The notes under the pieces were generated by a model, which saw only the letters and a program-made list of their open reading frames with translations, was not told the DNA's origin and made no database searches. Made by a program: the position numbers and the translations under genes. Of a stretch of 64,000 nucleotides of DNA, positions 52,185-60,087 are shown one piece after another. The stretch spans positions 1 through 64,000 of the forward strand of contig NZ_BMCT01000002.1 of assembly GCF_014635325.1 (NCBI RefSeq). Reading direction: 5' to 3'. This DNA is from Azorhizobium oxalatiphilum. Lineage in GTDB: Bacteria > Pseudomonadota > Alphaproteobacteria > Rhizobiales > Xanthobacteraceae. Within the stretch, counting starts at the first letter, position 1. Each line of letters begins with the position of its first letter.

Positions 52185-52988
52185 TCAGCCATGGCCCTCG
52201 GCGCTGCCGACGCCGAGTTCGGCCAGCAGCCGGGCGCGCAGCACACCGAAGGCGCGGTCACTGCGCTGGCGGGGACGGGGCAGGTCCACCGCCGTGTCGA
52301 AGGCGATGCCGCCGCCGGACAGCACGATCACCCGGTCCGAGAGCAGGATGGCCTCGTCCACGTCATGGGTGACGAGCAGCACGGCCGGCAGGTGCCGGCG
52401 CCAGAGCTGGGCGACCAGATCATGCATGCGGATGCGGGTGAGGGCGTCGAGCGCGGCGAAGGGCTCGTCCAGCAGCAGCAGGCTTGGCTCGCGGGCCAGC
52501 GCCCGGGCCAAAGCCACGCGCTGCGCCTCGCCGCCGGACAGGGTCTTGGGCCACGCATCCGCGTGACGCGAGAGGCCGACCTCTTCCAGCGCGGCGCCGG
52601 CAAGGCGGCGGGCTTCCGCATTCGGCCGGTGGCCGATCACCACATTCTGCCAGACCCGTTTCGCGGGCACGAGGCGCGGCTCCTGAAACACCACCGAGCG
52701 TGCTTCGGCCACCCGCACCGTGCCGCCGTCCGCGCGGTCGAGGCCGGCGAGGATGCGCAGCAGCGTGGTCTTGCCCGTGCCGGAGGGGCCGAGCAGGGAG
52801 ACGAACTCGCCCCGCCGCAGCGTGAGGTCGATGCCGTCGAGCACGGCGCGTTCGCCGAACACCCGGCGCAGGCCGCCGAGTTCCACCGCCACCGGAGGCG
52901 GGGCCGCGCCGGAGGGGACGAGCCGGGGTGTTGCGGGAGACAGGGGGCTATGCAGGGACAAGGCTCGGCCTCCATGGCAGGCTGACAT
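52185..52988 (-). CDS. Sulfonate/taurine-type ABC transporter ATPase (SsuB-like)
   Basis: 267 residues. Seen: Walker A GPSGTGKTTLLRILAGL, FQEPRLVPAKRVWQNVVIG, signature LSGGEAQRVALARAL, Walker B LLLLDEPFAALDAL and VTHDVDEAILLSDRV. ATG 52988 is chosen, though a TTG six bases earlier is possible; either start lies inside the end of the permease gene (overlap about 40 bases). It is highly similar to 36466-37260. Confidence 0.9.
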   Translation of the reverse strand: MSACHGGRALSLHSPLSPATPRLVPSGAAPPPVAVELGGLRRVFGERAVLDGIDLTLRRGEFVSLLGPSGTGKTTLLRILAGLDRADGGTVRVAEARSVVFQEPRLVPAKRVWQNVVIGHRPNAEARRLAGAALEEVGLSRHADAWPKTLSGGEAQRVALARALAREPSLLLLDEPFAALDALTRIRMHDLVAQLWRRHLPAVLLVTHDVDEAILLSDRVIVLSGGGIAFDTAVDLPRPRQRSDRAFGVLRARLLAELGVGSAEGHG

Positions 52989-53823
52989 GCTCAATGACGC
53001 GCATGACGAGATCGATCACGATGCCGAGCAGCGCGTAGACGATGATGCCGGCGATGATGATGTCGGTGCGCTGGAACTGGTTGGCGTTCAGCAGGATGAA
53101 GCCAATGCCGGAGCGGGCGTTGATCTGCTCGGCGGCCACCAGCGCGAGCAGCGAGACGCCCGCCGCATAGCGCAGGCCCACGAGGATGGAGGGCAAAGCG
53201 GTCGGCACGATCACCCGCCAGGCGATCTCCAGCGGCGACAGGCCGAACACGCGCACCGCCTCGATGAGCTTCTGGTCAACGCCGCGCACGCCGGCATAGG
53301 TGTTGAGATAGACCGGGAAGATCGTCGCCGCGTAGATGAGCGTGATCTTGGCTTCCTCGCCGATGCCGAACCAGATGATGAACAGCGGGATCATGGCGAT
53401 GAAGGGGATGGTGCGCAGCATCTGGAGGGGCGCATCCACCAGTTCCTCGCCCACCCGCCACAGGCCGGCGAACAGGCCGAGCGCCAGCCCCGTGAAGGCG
53501 CCGAACAGCAGCCCGACCAGCGAGCGGGCAAGCGAGGTGGGAATGGCGCTCTGCAATTCTCCGGTGCGGATCAGTTCCGCGAACGCCTCGATGATGACGG
53601 TGGGCGGCGGCAGGGCATCCGGCGAGACCCAGTTCCGATCGGCGGCCACCTGCCAAAGAGCGAGCAGGGCAAACGGCACGAGGGTGCGCGAGACCAGTTG
53701 CCGCGCCCGGGCGCGGCGGGCACGAGGCTCCGTGCCCGCCGTCCGGCCGCTGAGGTCCACCAGAACCGGCGGTGGAGCCTCGGCCAGTGGCGTGTCCGGC
53801 GTGTGCCGGTGGGTGGCCGTCAT
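52948..53823 (-). CDS. Sulfonate/taurine-type ABC transporter permease (SsuC-like)
   Basis: 291 residues, about six helices. Seen: LQMLRTIPFIAMIPLFIIWFG, VDQKLIEAVRVFGLSPLEI and RVIVPTALPSILVGLRYAAG, the EAA-loop region. Nearly the same motifs occur in the permease at 35595-36464. It starts 11 bases after the Dpp-type binding-protein gene, so the operon mixes two transporter classes. Confidence 0.9.
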   Translation of the reverse strand: MTATHRHTPDTPLAEAPPPVLVDLSGRTAGTEPRARRARARQLVSRTLVPFALLALWQVAADRNWVSPDALPPPTVIIEAFAELIRTGELQSAIPTSLARSLVGLLFGAFTGLALGLFAGLWRVGEELVDAPLQMLRTIPFIAMIPLFIIWFGIGEEAKITLIYAATIFPVYLNTYAGVRGVDQKLIEAVRVFGLSPLEIAWRVIVPTALPSILVGLRYAAGVSLLALVAAEQINARSGIGFILLNANQFQRTDIIIAGIIVYALLGIVIDLVMRVIEHVSLPWRPSLVPA

Positions 53824-53834
53824 GGGCGCCTCCC

Positions 53835-55436
53835 TCAGGCCTTGAACGCCACGTCGGCCACCGACGTGAAGGCGCCGAACGGCGTCTGGTTGACGCCCTC
53901 GATCTGGTTCGAGACCACGCGGAAGAACTTCAGCTCCAGCAGGTTGACGGACGGCAGGTCACGCTGGGCGAGGATCTGCAACTGCTGGATCAGGGCGCGG
54001 CGCTTGTCCGGATCGCCCTCGATCAGGCTGGCCTCGATCAGCCGGTCCGCCTCCGCGGACTGGTAGCCCGAGATATTGCCGCCGGAAGTCGTCACCTTGG
54101 CCTTGGACCAGTAGCGGCGGAACACGCCGATCTGCGGGTCGGCGAAGGCGGCGGCGAAGGTGGAGGTGGTGTCGAAATCGCGCTCCTTGTAGAGCTTGCC
54201 GAAGAAGGTGGCGACGTCGAAATTCCGGATCTCCACCTGGATGCCGACCCGTTTCAGTGACTGCTGGATCAGCTGCGCCGCACGCACGAAATCCTGGCTG
54301 TAGGGGATCGGCAGATTGTCGATGCGCAGGCGGATGCCGTCCGCCCCGCGCTTCAGGCCGGCGGCATCGAGCAGCGCCTCGGCCTTCTTCGGGTCGAAGG
54401 GATATTGCTCGGTCTCGCCGGTATAGAAACGCTTCTGATAGCTGGGCACCGGGCCGGTGGCGGGGGTGGCGAAGCCGTAGAAACCGTTGCGGGCCAGAAG
54501 CTCGCGGTCAATGGCATGGGCGAACGCCTGCCGGACGCGGATGTCCTTGAAGGTGGGGCGGTCGAGATTGAACTCGAACGAATACATGGGCGCATTCGCC
54601 TCCCAGCCGGAGGTCTGGATGGCGTATCCGCCCGGACGCGCCGCCACCTTCTCCGCATCCAGCAGGGGGATGGCGGGTAGAGGCGCATACTGCACCTCGC
54701 CGGTCTCGAAGGCGGCGGCGCGGGCGCCGGCATCGGGAATGATGCGGAAGGTCAGTTCGTCCACGAACGGCCGGCTCTTGTCCCAGTAATCCGGATTGCG
54801 GGTGAGCTTGATGTGGCTGCCGCGCACCCATTCCTTGAAGATGAAGGGGCCGTTGCCCACCGGCTTCACGTTGAGCGGATTGGTGATGGCAGGCGCGCCT
54901 TCATAGAGATGGCGCGGCAGGATCTGCGTCTTGGCGCCGTCCAGCACCGACCAAAGCGCCTGGGAGGGATGGGAGAAGGTGAGCACCACCGTGTGCGCAT
55001 CCGGCGTCCCGATATCGGTCAGCGTGGCATAGGTGGGGCCGGCGACGGGGCTGGTGGCCTTGATGGTCTCGATGGAGAACTTCACGTCCGCCGAAGTGAA
55101 GGGCTGGCCGTCGTGCCATTTGACGCCCTCGCGCAGCTTCAGGGTGACGACCTTGCCGTCCTGCGATTTGGTCCAGCTGGTGGCGAGCTGGGGCACCGGG
55201 TTGAGATCGGCGTCATAGGTGACGAGGCCGTCGAACAGATTCTGCGATACGACGATGGAGGGGTTGGCATGGTAGAGGCCGCCGATGAGCCCGGCCGGCT
55301 CCGGCACGAGGCTGACGGCGAGATGCCCGCCCTTGCGCCCCTCGGCGGCGAGCGCCCAGTCCCGGCTGTAGAGGGCGGCGGCCGGCAGGGCGGTGACGGC
55401 AGCGGCGGCTTTCAGGAAATCACGGCGGTTGGTCAT
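53835..55436 (-). CDS. Dipeptide/oligopeptide/nickel-type ABC substrate-binding protein (family 5), Tat-exported
   Basis: 533 residues. The N-terminus TNRRDFLKAAAAVTALPAAA is a consensus twin-arginine signal. The mature protein is an SBP_bac_5 fold: LATSWTKSQDGKVVTLKLREG, VKWHDGQPFTSADVKFSIE, NGPFIFKEWVRGSHIKLTRN and FKDIRVRQAFAHAIDRELLA. Its natural permease partners, DppB/C/D types, begin at 61401 on the other strand, 6 kb away. It lies between a rhodanese gene and an SsuC gene. Ligand inferred to be a sulfur-containing peptide or glutathione-like compound. Start ATG 55436. Confidence 0.88.
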   Translation of the reverse strand: MTNRRDFLKAAAAVTALPAAALYSRDWALAAEGRKGGHLAVSLVPEPAGLIGGLYHANPSIVVSQNLFDGLVTYDADLNPVPQLATSWTKSQDGKVVTLKLREGVKWHDGQPFTSADVKFSIETIKATSPVAGPTYATLTDIGTPDAHTVVLTFSHPSQALWSVLDGAKTQILPRHLYEGAPAITNPLNVKPVGNGPFIFKEWVRGSHIKLTRNPDYWDKSRPFVDELTFRIIPDAGARAAAFETGEVQYAPLPAIPLLDAEKVAARPGGYAIQTSGWEANAPMYSFEFNLDRPTFKDIRVRQAFAHAIDRELLARNGFYGFATPATGPVPSYQKRFYTGETEQYPFDPKKAEALLDAAGLKRGADGIRLRIDNLPIPYSQDFVRAAQLIQQSLKRVGIQVEIRNFDVATFFGKLYKERDFDTTSTFAAAFADPQIGVFRRYWSKAKVTTSGGNISGYQSAEADRLIEASLIEGDPDKRRALIQQLQILAQRDLPSVNLLELKFFRVVSNQIEGVNQTPFGAFTSVADVAFKA

Positions 55437-55460
55437 TGGGATCTCTGTCTGGGGCAGATG

Positions 55461-55495
55461 CGATCCGCCCCGGCATGCAGCCAAGGGGCGGATCG
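55461..55495 (-). terminator. Intra-operon hairpin between rhodanese and binding-protein genes
   Basis: CGATCCGCCCC (55461-55471) and GGGGCGGATCG (55485-55495) form a perfect 11-bp stem with a 13-base loop. It could attenuate or stabilise transcripts between the rhodanese and the transporter genes. Confidence 0.5.
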
Positions 55496-55510
55496 CCAAC
55501 GGATGTCTGA

Positions 55511-57151
55511 TCAGGCGGCGGGATAGGTGGCGAAGGACACGCTGCCGTCGCGGGCCAACTGGTCGAGCAGGCCGATTTCCCACGCCAGATAGTCGCGGAA
55601 GGCCTGATGGCGGTCGCTGTCCACCTGATAGGGCGAGCGCCACACGTCATCGGTGGGATGGTGGAGCCGGGTGTCGCCCGTCTCCAGCGGCAGGCCGGCA
55701 GCGCGCCACGCGGCAGTGCCGCCGGCAAGAACGCGTACGTGACGCTTGGACGCCCTGGTCAGCCCTTCGGCGGCAAAGCGGGCAAGGGTCGCGTCCGGCG
55801 ACGTGAGGATGATCTGACCGGCGGGCAGGTTCTCCGCCTGCCGTACAAGGCGGGCGCGAATGGCGAAGCGGGCGCCGGGCACGTGGCCGGCGCGATAGGC
55901 CAGGCTGGTGTCGAGATCGAACAGCACCGCCTCACCCGCCGCCAGCAGGCGCTCCAGCTCGTGCGGGGAAACGCTCTCCACCTCGGGCACGGGCGCGGCG
56001 AGCGGAGGCCGTTCGGGGCCCTGCTCCAGTGTGGCCTGGGCGAGGTCCAGGGCGAGGACATAGACTTCGCGCCAGCCGAGCTGCACCAGCCAGGAGGCGG
56101 TGATGGCGGCACGCACGCCGTCCGCATCGTCCACCAGCACGATGCGGCTGTTACGGGTGCCGACCCAGCGGTCCACGGCCTGCACCAGCTGGCCGCCTTC
56201 CGCCCACAGGGCGCCGGGTAGGTGGCCGGCTTCATATTCGGCCCGGGTGCGGACGTCATAGACATAGAGGGAACGGCTATCCCGCTCGCTCCGGAAGGTG
56301 GCGAGCGTCTGCGCATCGATGTGCCGGATGCCGAAGCGCTTCGTCAGGACGGCAACGGAACCGCGTGCCTTCTCGCGCGCTTCCGCCGACGGCTCGGGCG
56401 GACGGGCGGGGCGGCCCTCGTCGAGCTTGTAGCCTTCGAACAGCCACGCCATGGTGCCGTTCTCCAGCGCCGCCACCTTGTTCGGCACGCCGGCATTGAT
56501 CAGCGCCTGTGCGCCGATGATGGAACGCGTGCGGCCGGCGCAATTGACCACCACCAGCGTCTCCGGCGACTTCACCACCTCGTGGATGCGATAAGGCAGT
56601 TCCGCATTGGGCACGGCGTGGGCGCCGGGGATGGAGAAGTTCTCGAACTCCTGCAGCGTGCGGCCGTCGAGCACCACGATGTCCTCGCCGGCATCGAGGC
56701 GCTGCTTCACCTCGCGGGCAGAGAGGTGCGGCGTGTTGTATGCATGCTCAACGAACTCGCCGAATGCCTTCGAGAGCACGTTCGAGCCGGTGTAGGTCTC
56801 GAAGCCGGCCACGCGCCACGTGTCGATGCCGCCATCGAGCAGCGAGACGTCGGGATAGCCGAGCTTGCGCAGCTTGAGGGCGGCGCGGAAGGCCTGATCA
56901 TCGGTGGCGTCGTCATAGATCACGAGGCGGGTCGCCTGACGCGGCACGAGCGTGGCGATGCGCAGCTCGATGAGGCTCAGCGGCAGCGGCACGGACTGAA
57001 GGATGTGCCCGTCGCGGGAGCGAACGCCCTCGTCGCGCACATCCAGGATTGCGATCTCACCGCTGCCCGCAATGGCGTCACGCAGCTGGGCGGCCGTGAG
57101 CAGGGGGAAGGGAGCGACGGGGGCGAGGACGTTGGGAAGCACGGTGGTCAT
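55511..57151 (-). CDS. Four-domain rhodanese-like sulfurtransferase
   Basis: 546 residues in four rhodanese-fold repeats (about 18-118, 140-245, 290-385, 405-505). Only repeat 2 carries the catalytic cysteine, Cys204 in NCAGRTRS; the equivalent loops elsewhere read IYDDATD, LVDDADG and LTSPDAT. It is paralogous to 30027-31622, with the same single-cysteine plan. ATG 57151 has AGGAG nearby (AGGAGAACGCC). It is the first gene of the operon ending at 48477 and lies downstream of the TGTCTATCGATTT motif. Confidence 0.86.
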   Translation of the reverse strand: MTTVLPNVLAPVAPFPLLTAAQLRDAIAGSGEIAILDVRDEGVRSRDGHILQSVPLPLSLIELRIATLVPRQATRLVIYDDATDDQAFRAALKLRKLGYPDVSLLDGGIDTWRVAGFETYTGSNVLSKAFGEFVEHAYNTPHLSAREVKQRLDAGEDIVVLDGRTLQEFENFSIPGAHAVPNAELPYRIHEVVKSPETLVVVNCAGRTRSIIGAQALINAGVPNKVAALENGTMAWLFEGYKLDEGRPARPPEPSAEAREKARGSVAVLTKRFGIRHIDAQTLATFRSERDSRSLYVYDVRTRAEYEAGHLPGALWAEGGQLVQAVDRWVGTRNSRIVLVDDADGVRAAITASWLVQLGWREVYVLALDLAQATLEQGPERPPLAAPVPEVESVSPHELERLLAAGEAVLFDLDTSLAYRAGHVPGARFAIRARLVRQAENLPAGQIILTSPDATLARFAAEGLTRASKRHVRVLAGGTAAWRAAGLPLETGDTRLHHPTDDVWRSPYQVDSDRHQAFRDYLAWEIGLLDQLARDGSVSFATYPAA

Positions 57152-57407
57152 GGCGTTCTCCTGCGGCCGGATAGGGGGCGGCATCAGGCCCTTCGCGGCG
57201 GCTCTGGCGCGGCGGAACTGGCCTTCGGAGAACCATAGGACTGAATCAGTTTTTATGTCTATCGATTTAGTATAAAATAATCGGAGACGAGAAAGCCGGT
57301 TCCTGTGGTCCCGTCGTGGGCACGCGCAGGCAAGCACCATCACGCGATGACCTCGTCAGGGGTCTCGCGTGATGGCTCTGGCTGTCATGACACGTGAACC
57401 CGCGGTC
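57152..57407 (-). promoter_or_regulatory. Promoter region of the rhodanese-led sulfur operon, with TGTCTATCGATTT motif
   Basis: An AT-rich island at 57240-57283 holds TGTCTATCGATTT (57256-57268), identical to a motif in the promoter at 59906-60087, followed by AGTATAAAATAATCGG. It lies about 100 bases before the rhodanese start. It also contains the 3' flank of the LLM gene at 57408. No gene was seen. Confidence 0.6.
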
Positions 57408-58454
57408 TCAGGCGACGGCGCGGCTGCCCGTGTGGCTCTGCTTGAGACGGGCAGTGCCGCCAAATCTGGTGCGCAAGGCAAGCTCCGTATCGTCTGCCCC
57501 GAGCAGGCGGCGGCGCAGGAGTTCCGGCACCACGTGGCCCGCGAAATCGGCGAGGGCATCCGGAGGCAGGGCCAAGGCGAAGCCGTCCACGTCTGCGTCC
57601 TCTATCCACCCTTCCAGATGATCGGCAACCCGCGCGGGCGAGGCGTTGGCGGGGAGGGATGCCAGGATGGCGAGAGCGGAGATGTCCTGCGGGGCGCGTC
57701 CGAAGGACGGTGCCTGCGTGCGGATGTCCCGCACCTGCGTGGCCACATCCACCGGCGAGTCGCCGGCCACCAGCACCGCCTCCGCATGGCGGGCGGCGAA
57801 GCGCCGACCCTCGGGCGAGGCGCCGGCATGGAGGAGCAAAGGCGTGCGCTGGGGGGAGGGCTCGGTGAGATGCACGGTTTCCAGATCGAAATGGGCCCCG
57901 TGATGGGAGATGCTGTGCACCTTCGTGGCATCTGCGAACACCCCGCTGGCCCGATCCCGCACCACCGATCCGTCCTCCCACGAATCCTGCCAGAGCCGGT
58001 AGGCGACGTGCAGGAATTCGTCGGCCCGGTCGTAATCCGCCGCTCGGGCGAGACCGGAACCCTGCCCGCGTGCTTCCGCCTCGGTATCCGCATGGCCGGC
58101 GACGATGCTCCAGCCGATGCGCCCGTCCGTCAGATGGTCGAGGGTCGAGAGGCGGCGAGCGAGCACGGCCGGGATCTCAAGCGCTGTGCTGGCGGTGACG
58201 GCGAAGCCGAGATGCCGCGTGACGTGGGCCATGGCCGTCACCAGCATGAACGGATCGAGACGGGGGACCGGAGCACCGCCCTCGCTGGACGGCGTGCTCT
58301 GATGGTCGGCGAGGATCAGCGCATCGAACCGCCCCCGTTCCAGCGTGCTGGCAAGTCTGGCCCATGTGGCAAGGTCGAGATAGGCGCCGGCCTGCGCGGG
58401 CGGAAGCAGGGGACTGGCGCTGACGAGGGCGGTCAGGCGAAAAGGCTGGGTCAT
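57408..58454 (-). CDS. LLM-class flavin-dependent monooxygenase, NtaA/DszA-type (short form)
   Basis: 348 residues. Seen: RFDALILADHQSTPSSEGG, VTRHLGFAVTASTALEIP, LDHLTDGRIGWSIVAGHADTEAE, RTPLLLHAGASPEGRRFAARHA. It follows the larger LLM gene at 58505 by 50 bases and resembles it in these motifs, but is about 120 residues shorter, with a reduced C-terminal insertion. Substrate unknown; probably acts on a sulfone or sulfonate, using FMNH2 from elsewhere. Confidence 0.83.
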   Translation of the reverse strand: MTQPFRLTALVSASPLLPPAQAGAYLDLATWARLASTLERGRFDALILADHQSTPSSEGGAPVPRLDPFMLVTAMAHVTRHLGFAVTASTALEIPAVLARRLSTLDHLTDGRIGWSIVAGHADTEAEARGQGSGLARAADYDRADEFLHVAYRLWQDSWEDGSVVRDRASGVFADATKVHSISHHGAHFDLETVHLTEPSPQRTPLLLHAGASPEGRRFAARHAEAVLVAGDSPVDVATQVRDIRTQAPSFGRAPQDISALAILASLPANASPARVADHLEGWIEDADVDGFALALPPDALADFAGHVVPELLRRRLLGADDTELALRTRFGGTARLKQSHTGSRAVA

Positions 58455-58504
58455 CGGGAGGGATCCGCTCTGGATGGCGTTCGGGCAGGGGCGGGCTGGC
58501 GTCT

Positions 58505-59905
58505 TCAGCCGGCCGCACGCTGCAAGGGCTCGGCCGACAGCGGCCGGTGGCGGCTGCCGGGATGGGTGTCGCGCAGCCGGGCATGGCCCGCGCCGTAGAG
58601 CTTTTCCCGCAGGGTGCCGGGCGCGTAATCCTGCTTGAACCGGCCCCGCCGTTGCAGCTCGGGCACCACATGGGTGCCGAAATCACGGAAGCCACCGGGG
58701 GTGATGGCATAGGACAGGTTGAGCCCATCCACATCGGTGGCCTCGACCCACGCCTCGATCTGGTCCGCCACCTGCGCCGGTGAGCCCACGAACACCGGGC
58801 CGCGCCCGCCGATGGCATTGTGCTCGGCCAGTTCGCGCACGGTCCAGACGCGGTTGGGATCGGCGATGGAGAAGGCTTCAAGGGCAGAGACGAGCCCCTG
58901 CGAGCCGCTGTCGAAGGTGATGGGGGCGTCGAGATCCCATTTGGAGAAATCGATGCCCGTCCAGCCGGAGAACAGGATCAGCGCGGCCTCCGGATTGATG
59001 TAGCGCCGATAGTCCGCAAGCCTGGCGCGGGCTTCTTCCTCGGTGGCGCCCACGATGGTGGTGGCCATGGAGAAGAATTTCAGGTCGCGCGGATCGCGCC
59101 CGGCCGCAGCCGCCCGGCGGCGGGTGTCGGCAACCACCGGACCGATCACCTCCGGCGTCGGCCCGCTCACGAAGATGCACTCGGCATGGCTGGCGGCGAA
59201 GGCCCGCCCGCGACTGGAAGCGCCCGCCTGGAACAGCACGGGTGTACGCTGGGGCGAGGGCTCCGACAGATGGGGGGCATCAAGCTGGAAATGCGGGCCG
59301 TCCTTCACGACGGCACGGACCTTGGCCGGGTCCGCATAGGCTTCGGCCGTGCCGGCGGGCTGCACCGCATCGTCATCCCAGCTTGCTTCCCAGAGGGCGT
59401 AGACGGCCTCCAGATAGTCTTCCGCTATGGCATAGCGCTCGTCGTGCGGAGTGAGGCTTTTCTGCCCCACGGCCCTGGCACCCGAGACAGTGTGGCCGGT
59501 GACGATATTCCAGCCGATGCGCCCCTTCGTCAGGTGGTCCAGCGTGCTCATGCGCCGCGCGAACGGGTGGGGCGGCTCATAGAGGGCATTGCTTGTGATG
59601 CCGAAGCCGAGATGCTCCGTCACCAGCGCCATGGCCGACACGATCACCATGGGATCGAGCTTGGGGATCTGCGCCCCCACGCGCAGCGCCGCATGATAGG
59701 AGCCGCCATAGACCTCGCTGGACGCCATGCTGTCGGCGATGAAGAGCGCATCGAACTTCCCCGCCTCCAGATCCTGCGCGAGGTCCGTCCAGTAGGCGAG
59801 GGAGGTGAAATCCAGCGAGCGGTCCTCGGGATGCCGCCAGAGGCCGGGCGAATGATGCACCGGGGAAGCCATGGCGAAGGCATTGACGCGGATTTCCTTG
59901 GACAT
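58505..59905 (-). CDS. LLM-class flavin-dependent monooxygenase, NtaA/SnaA/DszA type
   Basis: 466 residues. Seen: FAMASPVHHSPGLWRHPEDRS, KFDALFIADSMASSEVYGGS, HLTKGRIGWNIVTGHTVSGARA, TPHDERYAIAEDYLEAVYALW, RTPVLFQAGASSRGRAFAA, GPVFVGSPAQVADQIEAWV and a C-terminal GTLREKLYGAGHARLRDTHPG typical of NtaA/DszA proteins. It is divergent from the DszC-like gene at 60088, a layout that recalls paired sulfone and sulfide oxygenases. Confidence 0.87.
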   Translation of the reverse strand: MSKEIRVNAFAMASPVHHSPGLWRHPEDRSLDFTSLAYWTDLAQDLEAGKFDALFIADSMASSEVYGGSYHAALRVGAQIPKLDPMVIVSAMALVTEHLGFGITSNALYEPPHPFARRMSTLDHLTKGRIGWNIVTGHTVSGARAVGQKSLTPHDERYAIAEDYLEAVYALWEASWDDDAVQPAGTAEAYADPAKVRAVVKDGPHFQLDAPHLSEPSPQRTPVLFQAGASSRGRAFAASHAECIFVSGPTPEVIGPVVADTRRRAAAAGRDPRDLKFFSMATTIVGATEEEARARLADYRRYINPEAALILFSGWTGIDFSKWDLDAPITFDSGSQGLVSALEAFSIADPNRVWTVRELAEHNAIGGRGPVFVGSPAQVADQIEAWVEATDVDGLNLSYAITPGGFRDFGTHVVPELQRRGRFKQDYAPGTLREKLYGAGHARLRDTHPGSRHRPLSAEPLQRAAG

Positions 59906-60087
59906 CGGCAGGTCTCGTTCAACGAAAAGGGTGCGCCTGCGGCGCTTGGGGCGGCGGCGGGAGGTCGAGGGAAACAGCCTGTCTGGAGTCTGTCAATTTT
60001 TATCTTGATAAAATCGATAGACAATATTTTATGGAGTCATCCCGGACGGCTTGCACGCTTGCGCCGTCGCCCCAGCCCGGAATGGCT
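59906..60087. promoter_or_regulatory. Divergent sulfur-island promoter with palindromic AT-rich operator
   Basis: Positions 59990-60031 are sharply AT-rich. TTTTATC (59997-60003) and GATAAAA (60006-60012) form a perfect inverted repeat with 2-base spacing. The minus strand reads TGTCTATCGATTT at 60022-60010, identical to 57256-57268. TGTCAAT (59990-59996) is shared with the promoter at 35420. Transcription starts for the LLM operon (left) and the DszC-Dpp operon (right) must lie here, so a common regulator is likely. Confidence 0.6.
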
